64,000 bases of DNA from Bryum argenteum (Eukaryota > Streptophyta > Bryopsida > Bryales > Bryaceae): positions 10,982,345 through 11,046,344 of the forward strand of contig CM073326.1 in the NCBI GenBank assembly GCA_037043015.1. The letters are read 5' to 3'. Below the pieces are notes generated by a model. The model had not been told where the DNA came from, ran no database searches, and was given only the letters and a program-made list of their open reading frames with translations. Position numbers and translations under genes: made by a program. Below are positions 35,143 through 47,094 of this stretch, piece after piece (within the stretch, counting starts at the first letter, position 1; every line of letters begins with the position of its first letter).

Positions 35143-36515
35143 TCACACTCCAGTCATAGTTATAACCACCTTCCGTGCAGAGGCATGATCGCGGTGTTCA
35201 CATAACCAGATCCCCTGCAACAAGTCCAAGCGTGAAGTATTAGAAATTGCATCATAGCACTAACAGTTGATTATCATCAACGACTGAAAGTTACCTGCCA
35301 AGTTCCTAAATTGAGTCGACCATCGGTGATTGGAATTCTACACAATGAAGAACGAAACACAATATTCAGAAGTTGATTGATCCTTCCAAGGAAAGCTTAA
35401 AGCACAGAACCGAAAATTTGCCTAATACAGGAGATTATACAGTAAGATGTTAAAAAGAAAAAAATCACATGCTGTATTCTCTGAAGGAGGATAGCTTTCG
35501 AAATGATATCCAAGCCTGAAAATTTCATATTCAACTATTTTCTTGGATCTGAAATTAGTGTCCAAATTCGGACTTCCTTCCACATTGCACAAGTTCTTGA
35601 ACGACTCTAGTGAACTATGATTCCAACGAGTCAGAAATTTAATTAACAGTATGGTCATTGAAATTACCATCAAAAAGTGCACACTTGTTTCCAAACGAAG
35701 AATGTACTACGAAGAACTTGGCTTAAGTTGAACTAAGATAAAATACCGCCATAGAGCTATATGAATGAGAAGGAACATACGTGAGTGTGCAACCAAACAT
35801 GGATGACTTAATATGTGCTGGCATATCGTCAGGTCCTGCATAATTACAAGGAGCCATAATCGTTGAAAATAACTCTTCTCACAAAAAGAGCAAGAACCGT
35901 GCATTGCCGTCTATGAGATCCCTCATCAGAGAATGCACCACACAGACAGAATATCTCTAACAAGCAAATGAATGACTCATAAACTCTGATTCATCTCAGA
36001 AACTTACCTTCTATTGTATGCTTCCAAGGTGCTTTCCGCCCCTACAGGAAAACATGAACATCAGATGAAAACGTCATCATAGAGGAAGACTCCAAGCAGA
36101 TGATGAAAACTCATCTACAAGTGATGATAACACGAACTCCTTGAAAGATGAAGCTACGCTATCCATACAACAAAAGCTTCGTGAAGCTTGGTCTCATATC
36201 TAGAGACTGCATGGTAAGATGTAAATTTACCTCAGGTACCGTTCCATTGAGCCAAGTTTCGACATCATCCAGAACATCGCTGTCATAGTTTTCGTTTATT
36301 GTAAGCGACGCACTTGTGTGCTGCACTGTTTTCAGCAACCACACCATCCACGTTATGGAATGGGAATACTCTGTAGTAAGGTGCTCAATAATGGCTCCAT
36401 TTTCAGCACGGAAAATCTATAGGGATGTTACCAGGGCAAGCAATTTTCGTGCATGAGGAAAATCAGTAGAAAGGTAAAGCAAGTGGAATCATCATTTCTA
36501 GACTCTTGTACAATG

Positions 36516-36546
<31 letters not shown>

Positions 36547-37210
36547 CGGATATGTAGGTGTTTCTAAAATGGTGCTCTTAAGTGACACCCCATAATGTTT
36601 GCGTACTGTTGTAAGGGGAAGCTATTATGTACTCAGAAGACTACAGCTCCGTTGTGGGAGCTGCACCATTCTAGACCACTTGTACTATAAGCATTCTCAA
36701 ACTTAATAAAAACTTCTAAGTTGCATGCCGTCACAGGAATCGGACGATACCATGAAGCAATCTAGCAGCCCCAAGTATTTAGATGCTATAATAACAGCCA
36801 GAAAGTTGAGTACTTACAAAAGAAGTGAGCAAGACCACATTGAAAATGAGCAAGATCAGGCTCCACATCTTTCAGAATCTGTCAACAACTAAACATTCCC
36901 GTTACGTTCTGCAAACACTCATAGGCTAACAATAAATATCAAGTGCACTGCTTCGAAATGAAAGTGAGAGAGGTTTAATTGGGCACTCAGAAAGTTTAGA
37001 GAATGCGAGTACCACACTTGGTGAAAGGAAGTACCGGAAAACAAATGACATCAAGCAAGAAGAGTATTGAGATATTCTTACAGTGGGTGTAACAAGATGG
37101 CAACCACGCTTAACAGAAGGAAGAGTGACTGTTTTCTGTGCCCACTTCGGCACCTTCGCCGCATCTCCACCAACAAAACTTGATGATGACTTCCTACTCT
37201 TACCCTCCAT
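35143..37210 (-). CDS. YjbQ/UPF0047 family protein
   Basis: Seven exons: 37210-37082, 36878-36818, 36325-36231, 36041-36008, 35835-35781, 35337-35295 and 35214-35143. All introns are GT-AG and phases match, giving 162 aa. The family core of about 140 aa is complete: QKTVTLPSVKRGCHLVTP, GLAHFFLQHTSASLTINEN (His about 66), GPDDMPAHIKSSMFGCTL, ITDGRLNLGTWQGIWLCEHR, and the end KVVITMTGV. The conserved His, Asp and Glu residues form the metal/anion-binding pocket known from family structures. The E. coli member YjbQ has been reported to have weak thiamine-phosphate synthase activity; the role in plants is not established. No transit peptide is evident, so a cytosolic location is inferred. Telo-box-like AAACCCTAA motifs lie upstream at 37577 and 37784. 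Confidence 0.92.
36516..36541. repeat. T run inside intron 2 of the YjbQ-like gene, followed by a dispersed repeat
   Basis: The run is 26 T. Sequence from 36549 to about 36680 (TTTCTAAAATGGTGC, AAGCTATTATGTAC, then GAGCTGCACCATTCTAGAC) is homologous to 40550-40695. Confidence 0.7.
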
Positions 37211-38075
37211 CTATTCCAGCCCAAGCAACAACACCAGAACCATCAACAACAAGGAGTACAAGTCAAAGCAAAGGCCTCAAAATGGAAAGAAACAACCTGT
37301 GCAACTAAGGGCAAGAAAAACAGGTATTATATAGTCATGACATCTAATGACATATTTGAGATGTAATCTGAATGAAAGCCATGCATCTGATTCTCCCTCT
37401 GTAAAGTCAACACTACATAATCTAAAGGCAGAAGGCATGTAAGGTGTCTTCTCAACTACAGCATGATGGATTTCAAAGTAGAATTCAAAATTTTCCAGAA
37501 ATAGCATTGGAGGATTACGAGATCACAGGGGATGGCGATGGTACACGGAGTGCCATCAGAACAGATTGACAACCAAAAACCCTAATCACTTCAGTGACAG
37601 CACTCATACTCTTGAATCATCACTGCCTCAAGTTATTATTAAAACCATAACAATCTTCAGAATCCTCTAAAGGCGATGTTGATATGTCCGCGCAAGCGAT
37701 CCAATCGTAGTGTAAACAACTGTATTCATCAAAAAAAAGTCGTCGGAACACACGTTTGCGAACCTCAGTGTTTGCACCCTTAAACCCTAAACAGCTCCAA
37801 TTCGACAATATCTTTGGAGTTGGTTACCTTCAACAACTCGAATCTGCGTAAACTCGATACCCAAGAAGAGATTTCAGATCACTCAGCTCCGCACAAGACC
37901 CGCGGAAAAGCTCAAAGGGAATGTCGATTTGTGGGAAATTCTTACAGAGCAACACTCCGTTTGTCAAAGTGGGAGTGCAAGGCACCATTCATACCGTAAT
38001 TGATGGGTCGAAGGAATGATGTGGTGGTCTTGCCCAGGTTTTGCCGGTCATCAATTGCCTGTACAAGTGGCTTTC
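37211..38075. other. upstream region of the YjbQ-like gene
   Basis: It contains two telo-box-like motifs and no supportable exon. Short frames on both strands (for example 37277-37507 and 37814-37999) lack domain or splice support. Confidence 0.4.
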
Positions 38076-38236
38076 TTGTGGAACTACACTTGGGATGGTG
38101 CATGGGGCCGAAGGAGGGCAAACAATTCTCTCAATGTGATTGGTTCAATACTTGTAGTTCAAAAAATCACATTGGGAGGATGTTTGCTCTTCATCGGCCC
38201 CATGTACAGCTTGACTCCCCATTTAAAGCATCCCTT
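38076..38236. mobile_element. foldback / inverted-repeat MITE
   Basis: Two arms of about 45 bp, opening TGCATGGGGCCGAAGGAG and closing as the near-complement CATCGGCCCCATGTAC, flank a loop of about 20 bp. The 3' flank (CCCCATTTAAAGCATCCC) is the complement of the GGGATGCTTTACATGGGG end seen at 7604 and 51668, which links it to that family. Confidence 0.7.
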
Positions 38237-39079
38237 ATGGAACATATACTAATGCATACGTCTCTTTACTCTTTAGTAAAAAATTTGTAAATGTAGTGAA
38301 GTGAAGAAATTGTAAAGTTGGTATATGAAATCCGGTAAGAAAGAGGTACTAGTAAACCAAAGTGATTAGATATAGAGATCTCAACCCTTAAAAATGTTTG
38401 GTACAAAACTTTTCATTCATCTCTGTATATATAAAATATGATCAGTTGTCCGGCAACCCGAGCGATAGGTCCCAGAATTGGCCTACACAAGATGCAAAGT
38501 TTGAAGAATCTTGGTAAGTGGTATTTTATTGTTAATAAGAGTTGATTATATCAAATTAACACATCAAGAAGACGAGTCAACACAAAATGAGAAACATGGA
38601 ATCAAGAGTGGTGAACTAGGGAACGGGAAAACAATGGAACCAAAAACAAAGGGACGGGGAACCAAACCTCTGATAGTACGTGTGATCTACAATGTCTTGT
38701 AAAAGTGAGTCAAAGTTGTAGACACAGAACTTCGGGATGCAATTTCTACCAACTCATGAAATGGAATCAAAGTTTTCTAGAATTGTAAAGATAGATTATG
38801 GAGTTCACTACTATTTATTAAGTTTATGTGTACACATACATGAATTATAATTAGACCAAATTGTCGAAATATAAGCACATGCTATGACTTAGTTTATGCC
38901 ATTAGAGACTCGTGAGCCAAGACATGCCAAAAATGTATTAAACTTATGGGCCCAAATTGGCTTGGGTATATTGAATTGCATTGTTGTATTGTTAATTCAA
39001 AGCTTCATACACTTTCAAAGTATATTTTGATTAGACACCATGGTGTACTTAGAGGCGCTTTCTACAAATCTTGATGATT
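38237..39079. other. intergenic region, nothing identifiable
   Basis: AT-rich sequence; the left flank of the second Tc1 relic may be included. No gene is seen. Confidence 0.35.
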
Positions 39080-40040
39080 TCATTTTAGTGAAGTTGCAAG
39101 CCAATAGGTCCTAAAGATATGTAGCAAGGTAATTAAAGGTGTCTCAAAAACATGTTGGAAGAGATTGTATGATATTCTTGTTAGTAGTGGTAGTAGACTA
39201 CAAGCATCGACAGATATACAAAAGAATGCATATATAAGAGTTGTCACGTCATGAAGGTTTGAAACTAGGACACATGCTACCAAGTATATTGGAGAGGAAT
39301 GTCAAGTTAGTGTAAGTGTGATATAGTGAGAAGGGATTTACGTATAAGGAGGTTAAAATTAAAAGTGAAGCAAAAGAAACCGGAATTGAACGGGACGCAC
39401 ATCAAGGAACGACTTAGGAGTTATAAATACTAGACTATTGATGATTGGAATTATATCATCTTCTCTCACGATACAAAGGTAAATCGGTTTTGCTAAGATG
39501 GTCGTAGTTGGTGTTGGATTCGCAATGAGCAATCTTTCTATTCAAAATAAGTGAAAAAAACTGTAAAGTTTGGTGGTGATTCAATGATGTTGTGGGGTTG
39601 TAGGACATTTCAAGGCCCAAGCATGTTTTGTAGAATTGAAGGAAGAATGGATCAACATTAGCACAAATAAATCTTGCTAAGAGTTTTTGTGTACAGCGTG
39701 ATGGCATATGATCTTGATCCTTCAAATTGATTTTCCACCATGACAATGATTCCGAACATACAACAAAAAGTGTTTGCCAATGGCTAAAATAAAAAAAGCT
39801 TGAAGTTCTTAAGTGGCTTGCGCATTCTCTTGACCTATATCCAATTGAGCATCTTTGGGCAAGACTAAAACATCGACTTAACTAGTATGAAATTGCTCCG
39901 TAAGGAATTTTAGAATTATGGGAACGTATTGAAGAGTGTTGGGCTTCCATTAAAGTAAAAGAGTACAAGAGGTTGTAAGAAAGTAAGCCACGACGAATCC
40001 AAGTTTATTAGCAACAAAAGGCAAGTGGAGAAAATACTAA
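39080..40040 (+). pseudogene. Tc1/mariner-type transposase relic 2
   Basis: On the plus strand the reading shows CWIRNEQSFYSK, VKFGGDSMMLWGCRTFQGP and FHHDNDSEHTTKSVCQWLK, then LDLYPIEHLWARLKHRLN. The catalytic Asp of DND and Glu of PIE are 34 residues apart, the DD34E spacing of Tc1 transposases. Stop codons (after SVCQWLK, after KHRLN and elsewhere) make it inactive. The end resembles the usual Tc1 C-terminus (SKPRRIQV). It is in opposite orientation to the 33-34 kb relic and too different to be a recent duplicate. Ends were not found. Confidence 0.85.
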
Positions 40041-41453
40041 ATTATTTCTTTGATTCAAGATGCAATATTGAGTCAAGAAACACTTTCTTTTTAACGTAAA
40101 TTTACTTGTACATATAAAAACAAAGGCCTTTCTTCTACCTTGAATTTGTAGCACACTAAAATTACTATCTTGTACAATTTGTGATTTGTGAAAATCTATT
40201 ACCAAATTTCTTAAATTAGTATTTAAATTTTGATTTACAAGAACTTCACTCGGGTTTGCTAAACAAAGTATGTATGGTCTTGTTACTAGACATCACAGAT
40301 ATAGAAACCTTTGACGAATTTGCTTTGTTGTCACATATCAACCTCAACCATGCAAACTTTTAGGAGGGAAGTTGACGTGAATGATAATTCATATGGATTA
40401 ATCTAGGAGTAAGGGAGAGTGCTCAAAAATGGCTCAAAATTCAGATTTCCCAATCTGTAATAAAGATAACACTGGAAGTAATTTTCATGCATGGAACAGA
40501 AAGTGAAATGACAGTCATTGTACATTCATGAATTTTTGAAGGTGGTCACATATTATTTCTAAAATAGTGCCCTAATTCTGCACCCTAAATGTTTGCTAGT
40601 ACATAGTACATACTACTGATGAGTGAAGAAGCTATTATGTACCTCTGTGTCAAGAAGCCCAGTGCTCCATTACAAGAGCCACTTCAGACAAGTACTTGGT
40701 TTCAAATGTCTCCTACAATTTTCATACAACCCAAGATGTGGGTATGCGAAGTACTGAAGTGGGCATCCGAAGTACTGAAGTGGCTCACCGAGTGACCGAT
40801 CACGAATAAGCAGTTACTAGTTCGAGCAGCTGGTGTGGGTCGAAGTAACACACGAGAAGTTGGTACTACGCTTTCCTTACGGAATGTGCATGTGCAAAAT
40901 CGATTGAACGTTCACGATATGATCATCCAACATTTAACTTTACTCACTATACAACTTCGTTCGAATCTTCCCCCGAGTAAACTGCTGAACATAACTGGTC
41001 ATTCGTTAGCAGCCCCGCAAGGCAATTGAAGTATATGACTGTTAATACGAGGTATTTCAGTTGACCTAGTCCATTTCTGACGCGTACTTTTTTTAGTTTT
41101 TAATACGTATTAACTACTAAGTGGTCAGTGCAAGGTACGAGTAACATCCTTTCAACTGCGGGCCTGCATCGAATCAGCAAGTGAGGCCTCGCCAAACAGA
41201 ATCCTGTAAGAGTTCCTAAGTATCCATGTCTCATGGTGGTTATTCCTGTAGAGAAATCGTATAAATGAAAGTTGAAAAAGTACCATTCTCTCTATCGAGA
41301 AGTTCAAAATGCAGCCTTCTGGACGCTCTTTCCATCGCAAGACCAAAGCATTGATTGACAAAAATAGCAACAGAAGAAACGCATGTTCATTAAATGTTCT
41401 CAGACATCAACCCATGGCCACTTGACTCACTAAAATCACAAAACTGTGGTCGT
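40041..41453. other. intergenic region with one dispersed-repeat copy and the eL6 3' UTR
   Basis: About 40550-40695 is homologous to the repeat at 36549-36680. The part close to 41453 should be 3' UTR of eL6. A short tandem duplication (GGTATGCGAAGTACTGAAGTGG/GGCATCCGAAGTACTGAAGTGG pattern) lies near 40741-40784. Confidence 0.5.
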
Positions 41454-42638
41454 CTAAAACACAAGCTCATGTGGCTTGACACCAGACTTCAAGCTGAACC
41501 TGGCATTCAAGTAGGTTCTCATCTCTGGGACTGCTTCGATCAGAGGGATCAGCTTAGCGTCAATTGCCTTCTGATCCTCCTTCTTCTCAGCCGACAGAGT
41601 CACCTCCTCCTTATCTTTCTCAGCTTCGAAAAACTCGGACTCTCCCTTCTTCTTCTTCGTTACTTCCCTCTTGAAGTAGGAGTCGGCGTACTTAGCAACA
41701 TCGACAGATGAGATATCAATCTTCGTTGATGTCGCAATCACGTAAGCCTGGTTCACTCTCCTCAAGGGCACACCATTCACCTTAAATGGTCCTGCAACAC
41801 AAAAGCCAACAATCCAGCATTACATAGACAGACCTGGTATCGACACAGTAAGATGAGCGCCCCAATGTGTAAAGTTTCCCACATACTAAAAGAGATTCAC
41901 AGAAAAAGTGAAATTTTCTATACCAGAAAAATCACAGACTCTAAGTCATCATATCCGATGGACAACCAAAAGACAAGGCAGCGTATGAAAACCTAAACTG
42001 TTGCATAAACCCTAAGGGAGAAGATCACATACCGGTAACCAGCAGAAGACCAGATTCCAACTGCTTCAAGAATACAACACGCTTGCCCTTGAAGTGACCA
42101 GCCAACAGAATCAGGACAGTTCCTGGAGTGATGCTTGACCTGCACATCCCGCATGATAAGAAATTTAAGCTAGTGCAGCACATCAGAAACGAACCTCACA
42201 CCATTATCACCTAAAAACGGTAAAAGATGGTGACATACACACCCCGAGTGATAGCAATTTTAAACTAGTACAACACATCAAAACGAAAATCACACCATTG
42301 TCAGCTAGAAACGATAAAAGAAAGTGCGCCTCAAGGAAATGCTCGGAACCCTAAATTGAAAACCCTAAAAGGATGGCGTACCTAAGCTTGGGCGCGTTGA
42401 TGACCTTGTTCTTGTGCAGGGGCTTCTTGATATCATCAGCGGGGTAGAACTTGGGAGCACGGGCAGCGGGGGTCTCAGCGACAGCAGCCTTCTGGTGAGT
42501 GGGGAAGGAACCACCATTCTTGGCCTTGATGGCCCACAAGCCACGCTTGTGGTAGGTCTGGGACCTGCCGCGGCGTCCGATTCCTCGCACGAGCTCCGAG
42601 CTCTTGCTCTTGCTCGCTTGCACTGCCTTGGGGGCCAT
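41454..42638 (-). CDS. RPL6: 60S ribosomal protein eL6 (RPL6)
   Basis: A structural protein of the cytosolic large ribosomal subunit. Three exons: 42638-42382, 42139-42033 and 41791-41454. GT-AG introns and matching phases give 233 aa, the usual plant eL6 length. The lysine-rich N-terminus ([19 protein letters not shown]) is followed by the KOW/SH3-like core [20 protein letters not shown] and [20 protein letters not shown]. Next come the conserved [12 protein letters not shown] and a charged stretch rich in Lys/Glu; the C-terminus is [19 protein letters not shown]. The start is the only ATG in the first exon that fits the family. A telo-box upstream and others inside introns 1 and 2 fit the regulation of plant ribosomal protein genes. 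No defects are seen. Confidence 0.96.
42140..42340. repeat. degenerate tandem duplication inside eL6 intron 1
   Basis: Two copies of about 95 bp share GATA.GAA.TTTAA.CTAGT, CACATCA.AACGAA and TCACACCATT.TCA blocks. They fill most of the intron. Confidence 0.6.
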
Positions 42639-42746
42639 CGCGGATAGAGAACAGATCGTAGACACGCAGCTCGGCTCCGAGCGAGGGGCGTCGAGGACAA
42701 AGAGGGCTTCCTGAATGCAGCTCCGCAGCCTTCATGCCTGAGCGCC

Positions 42747-42755
42747 AAACCCTAA
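42747..42755. promoter_or_regulatory. telo-box upstream of eL6
   Basis: AAACCCTAA lies about 110 bp upstream of the eL6 start codon. Telo-boxes are typical of plant ribosomal-protein promoters. Further AAACCCTAAA-like motifs lie at about 42358-42368 (intron 1) and 42007-42015 (intron 2). Confidence 0.6.
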
Positions 42756-43024
42756 TACCCTGACGAATGAGAAACTCCTTTTATTGGATGAATCTCGTCG
42801 ACATCCTCTGCTTCCATGGCAACCATCATACTCTGAAATTGCAATCAAAATTAGAAATATGCTATGCATGTGATCATCTTTAAGTTTTTTTTTTTAAGTT
42901 TTGAAGTTTCCTAATGCAATTTATAATCAAAAGGCTATAGATTCTAACTTGGAGAGATTATTACCGAAATTAGATACAATTTCAAACTTCAAGCGTTAAG
43001 TGATATAAAAATAAGTAAGGGTGT

Positions 43025-44343
43025 TTGACCCAATGTCGTTTTTCTACATTTTGGATGTCATTTGAAACTTTGAAGAGCCATGAAGTTTTCATCTGGAGAT
43101 CATTTCTGACAAGATCACTTGAATTGGGTCCCAAATCAAGTCTAGTCAGTGTGGTAAAAAATGTAGACCCATACACTGAAGTTTGAATTGATGGCATGCA
43201 TTTTAGTGAAGGCAACTTCTGATTTTGGGTTTTCAAACATGTGGCATATTTGTACCATTGCAAGCCATGGAATTAAAAATTGATTTTCATGAACTTTTTT
43301 GCATATGTATGTATGATCTTGAGATGAATACTAAAAACTTTGTAGTTGGAAGATTTTTTATCCAAATGTTTTTCGTATTGGATTTGGAGTGAAGTTTCTA
43401 CAATGAAAGAAGTAAGAATGGATGATTTTTAAGGAGCTAGATCTCCTTCATCCAACATTAGATTTCAACTTTGCTTTCTGAGGTGTCTTCCAATCATAGT
43501 CTAGTTTTAGTGGTAGATATCTTAACCCTTAAACGCCCAAGCAAGCCCGAGGGGCTTAATTCCAACGGAATCTCCTCCGTAGCTCTCGCTGTACTCAACT
43601 TTTCACTTATATTTTGATGTCAAACTGGTCACCTTCTTGTGATACATTCAAAATGTGAAATTATACAATTCAAATCACAATTTGTATGAGTGACTTTGTA
43701 CTTTGAAAGGATTGTGGTAGGTAGGTTGGGGTGGTACATAACCTTGTAGGAGGTTGCAAGCTCATCATTGATTGGTTCATTCATGATGCCCAAGTTCAAA
43801 AAGTGCACTATTCATGATGCCCAAGTCCAAAAGATGTTGTGATCCAATTTTGGGCTGCCCATTTCAGACCCCATGGGCGTTTAAGGGTTAATCTAAATGA
43901 ATGAGTGTATTGAAGTTAGGACATGGATTTCAATGCAAAGGGTTTCGTTTTGGACTACTATTCCTTTGTAAATTTTGGGGCAATTTTCACCAATGAAAGG
44001 CTACTATTTGACTCGAGATAGTTCTCAACAAATGTTTTTGATACAAAAGTGATTTTGAGATAAAGATAAAGATAAGCAACTTTCTAGTTTGTGATCTTTT
44101 TGCTTGGTAGTATTTTTACTTCAAAGTGAAAATGATGGAATTCTGTGGCTTGTTTTGCAAACAAATATGAACTTGCAATCTATGAGGTCTCATGAGTCAA
44201 GTTTTGGTCTAAATCACCTACAATAAGTCTATTATAAGTTTGTACGGTTGGGATATAAACTGCTTGCTTTCTTTTTCATCAAGAATGGTTTTCTTGCAAA
44301 TGTGTTTTTGGCCAATAATAACCCAAGGACATATAGGGGTTGA
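43025..44343. mobile_element. long TTAA-family element (family L), interrupted
   Basis: The interior is homologous to 21214-22184. Ends are degraded to TTGACCCAATG and TATAGGGGTTGA. A family-A element (43522-43891) splits it. Confidence 0.7.
43522..43891. mobile_element. TTAA-type MITE, family A copy 9, nested in family L
   Basis: The element is 370 bp with ends TTAACCCTTAAACGCCC and GGGCGTTTAAGGGTTAA. The host flanks GGTAGATATC-TTAA and TTAA-TCTAAATGAATG match the empty site at 21718-21721 in the related element. Confidence 0.93.
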
Positions 44344-47094
44344 ACGTTCCTCATAATTTATTTTTTTGTACAAAGCTAAAGATATCTCTCAGAAAAATTT
44401 AAGATTTTTAACTTATAATATTAAGACTTTCAAATCAGTTCACCAATTTATATAATTAAGTTTGTTAAAATTTTAGAATCAATATTATGAGTTCATATTA
44501 ATACATAAATTCTATGAAGAAAATTGGTAATTCATACTTACGAAGGTCATATCATAAGAATGATCGTATTGATTATCATAAATAACCATATCCTATCATG
44601 AAGCACGATGTTTTATTCAAAATTTGTTTCTATATATCAAGACACTTCCAATATGGTCACATTCATCAAAATTTATGAGTTTTGAAACATTTGTCCATGT
44701 GCAATTTTACATCTTTAATTGCACTTTCAACAAAACCTCTGATAATCAAAGATGTTCACGATGTTCAAAAACAATTTACCTTCATTTTATGAACCAAGAG
44801 TGTTTCAAATCCACAATCTGTGGTGAATTAAAGTGACAACTAAAAAAAAAATCTTGAGTTCAACTGGCCAAAAAGTAATATAAGATTGGTCTAGCAAGGG
44901 TCAAGTCAATGATTATGAATGTTATATATATACTAGTTTATTTATTATTCATTATTTATTCTTTTCCAACAAGCCAACTTGTAATCATAATATATCATTA
45001 GAATCACATAGTTAGAATTTAAATGGTAACCATTGTATTTGGTAGTGTACTCAAAGACCTAAAGCACATAATATCATGGTGGATAAAAAATGGTTGATGT
45101 AGGCGGATGGTCAAATTGTATATTGTCCCATGATTGATTCTGTAGAATTTGAAGATTGATATGATTTTTGTGTGATAGAATTTTATCTAGAGTCCCTTGG
45201 TTCAAAAATTTAGCTACAAGATATAAATAATTTTGAGTTTTTGCTTTGAGGTCAAATTGCCCATGTATTAACTTTGTATTCTTATACAAAGTGCCATTTT
45301 TGATCCAAAAAAAATCTTGTCACTAATTTGAGCAATTTGATGGATTTAAAAAAAATACAGTTTATTTTTTACTTTCTTTGCATCAATTTATTACATGTCA
45401 TGTCACAAATTATCTCTTGTGAACTATAACTCATACATTATATATGAACATCTGGAGTAAACTCAATGATTTAGGATTTGGGAACAAGGCCAAAGATGGT
45501 TTGAGAGCATCAAAGGATATATCTATAATACATGGGAGAGTAATAGCTCGAAGATTGTATGTAAATAATTAAAATAGGCTCAAGTCGTATTAAAAACAAT
45601 CACTTCTATACATATATAAAGAGAAAGAAAAATTAGACCTAAATAAAGGACAATTCATTGAAAAAATCATCCATGAACAAGGTAATCAAGTTGTTGGTTG
45701 TATACAAAATAGGGGTAAGTATGGTTAGGACAAAGGCTACATGATATACACTATCTTAACCGCTATCTTCCCCCTCTTCAACCATATCAGTTGCTTTGCA
45801 TTAATTTTTTGTTCCTCAATGTAAGTCTTTGATGACTTGAAAGTTGACTAGATATACCAATTTGTAATATATTGATGTTAGAATAGAAACTAATTCAACA
45901 TGACATAAATAACTTGAAAGATGAGAAAGAAGATTGCGAATAGAAGTTGCGAGGTCTATTAGAATGTGTACAATTCAACATAAAATTCAACATATTTTCT
46001 CACTCTATAAGTGAATTATAATACAAAAAGATGCAATCTTGATCAGGAGTAATAGTTATTGAAGCAACTGCGTGTAAATATGTAAACGAGGATTGTTGTT
46101 CTCAAGAATTAATTTTAGGGTTTATGGTTGCGAGAGGCATCCAAGTGTTTTATACTCTCTTTCATTTTAGAAATTACTAAAAATGGAAGAGACCTCATTT
46201 GTACATAGTTGAGACTGACTACAAAATTATGAGGTAAATAAAAAAAACTATTCAATTAACTTTCAATAATTCCTATCTAGCATCATATACAACAAACTTA
46301 GGGAGATGTGGAATTTGCTAGTTTGACTGCTTATTGAGATCTTCAGATGTTACAAAAATGGTTGTTTAGAAGTTTTAAGAAAATTTCTGGAACTAATTGC
46401 TTACAATACCATATATGGTGCTTTTGTTTTCATTTCCTATAGCTCTTGTATGAATCCTTTTAGGAATTTTTATATATCATATGTGATCTCAACATATGTG
46501 GTTTATCATAACGAAATTAAATTACCGTCCATAATAGTCCCAAGTAGAAAATGAATAAGTTATAAGTTTCTGGATATGATACTCAAGCTTGGAACTCGTA
46601 GAATTACACAACTTATTAGTCTTATTCTGAAATTTACTATGATTGTTGTGATATCTTTGATATCTTAGCAAAGTAACAATTGACCAAAAAAATGATACAA
46701 GAATGTTGTGATACAAGAATCAATGAAGTTTATTATCAGAAAAGAAAAAATTCATAACCAAATATAATATTGAAATGATTCCAGAATTGTTGTTTTTTTA
46801 TATGAAAGAATTTAACATAAATCAAGTGTCAATTTTATAATCTATAGGACATTGCCGAAATGAGAAGTTGTATTTAGCAATCTGACCCATGTACCTAAAT
46901 TTTGTATATTATGCTCACTAATAGGTATAGTTGCATCTTAAGAAGTATTCACTTGTATATTCTAAATAAATTAGAAAATTATTACATTTCTACATTAGGT
47001 TTGACAACGTAGACATATTTTTTTGAGAGGAAAAGTAAACAAATGGAGGTGCCAATAAACACCAACTAGAAGTGAACCTTTTAAGACCAACTTA
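44344..47094. other. AT-rich intergenic region upstream of the Sfi1-like gene
   Basis: No supportable exon or inverted repeat. The part close to 47094 should contain promoter and 5' UTR of the downstream gene; an in-frame stop at 47056 supports the start at 47095. Confidence 0.4.

Noticed and set aside
42365..42748. 127-codon minus-strand frame rich in Arg/Pro/Ser
   Set aside because: Out-of-frame shadow of eL6 exon 1 and its 5' UTR.
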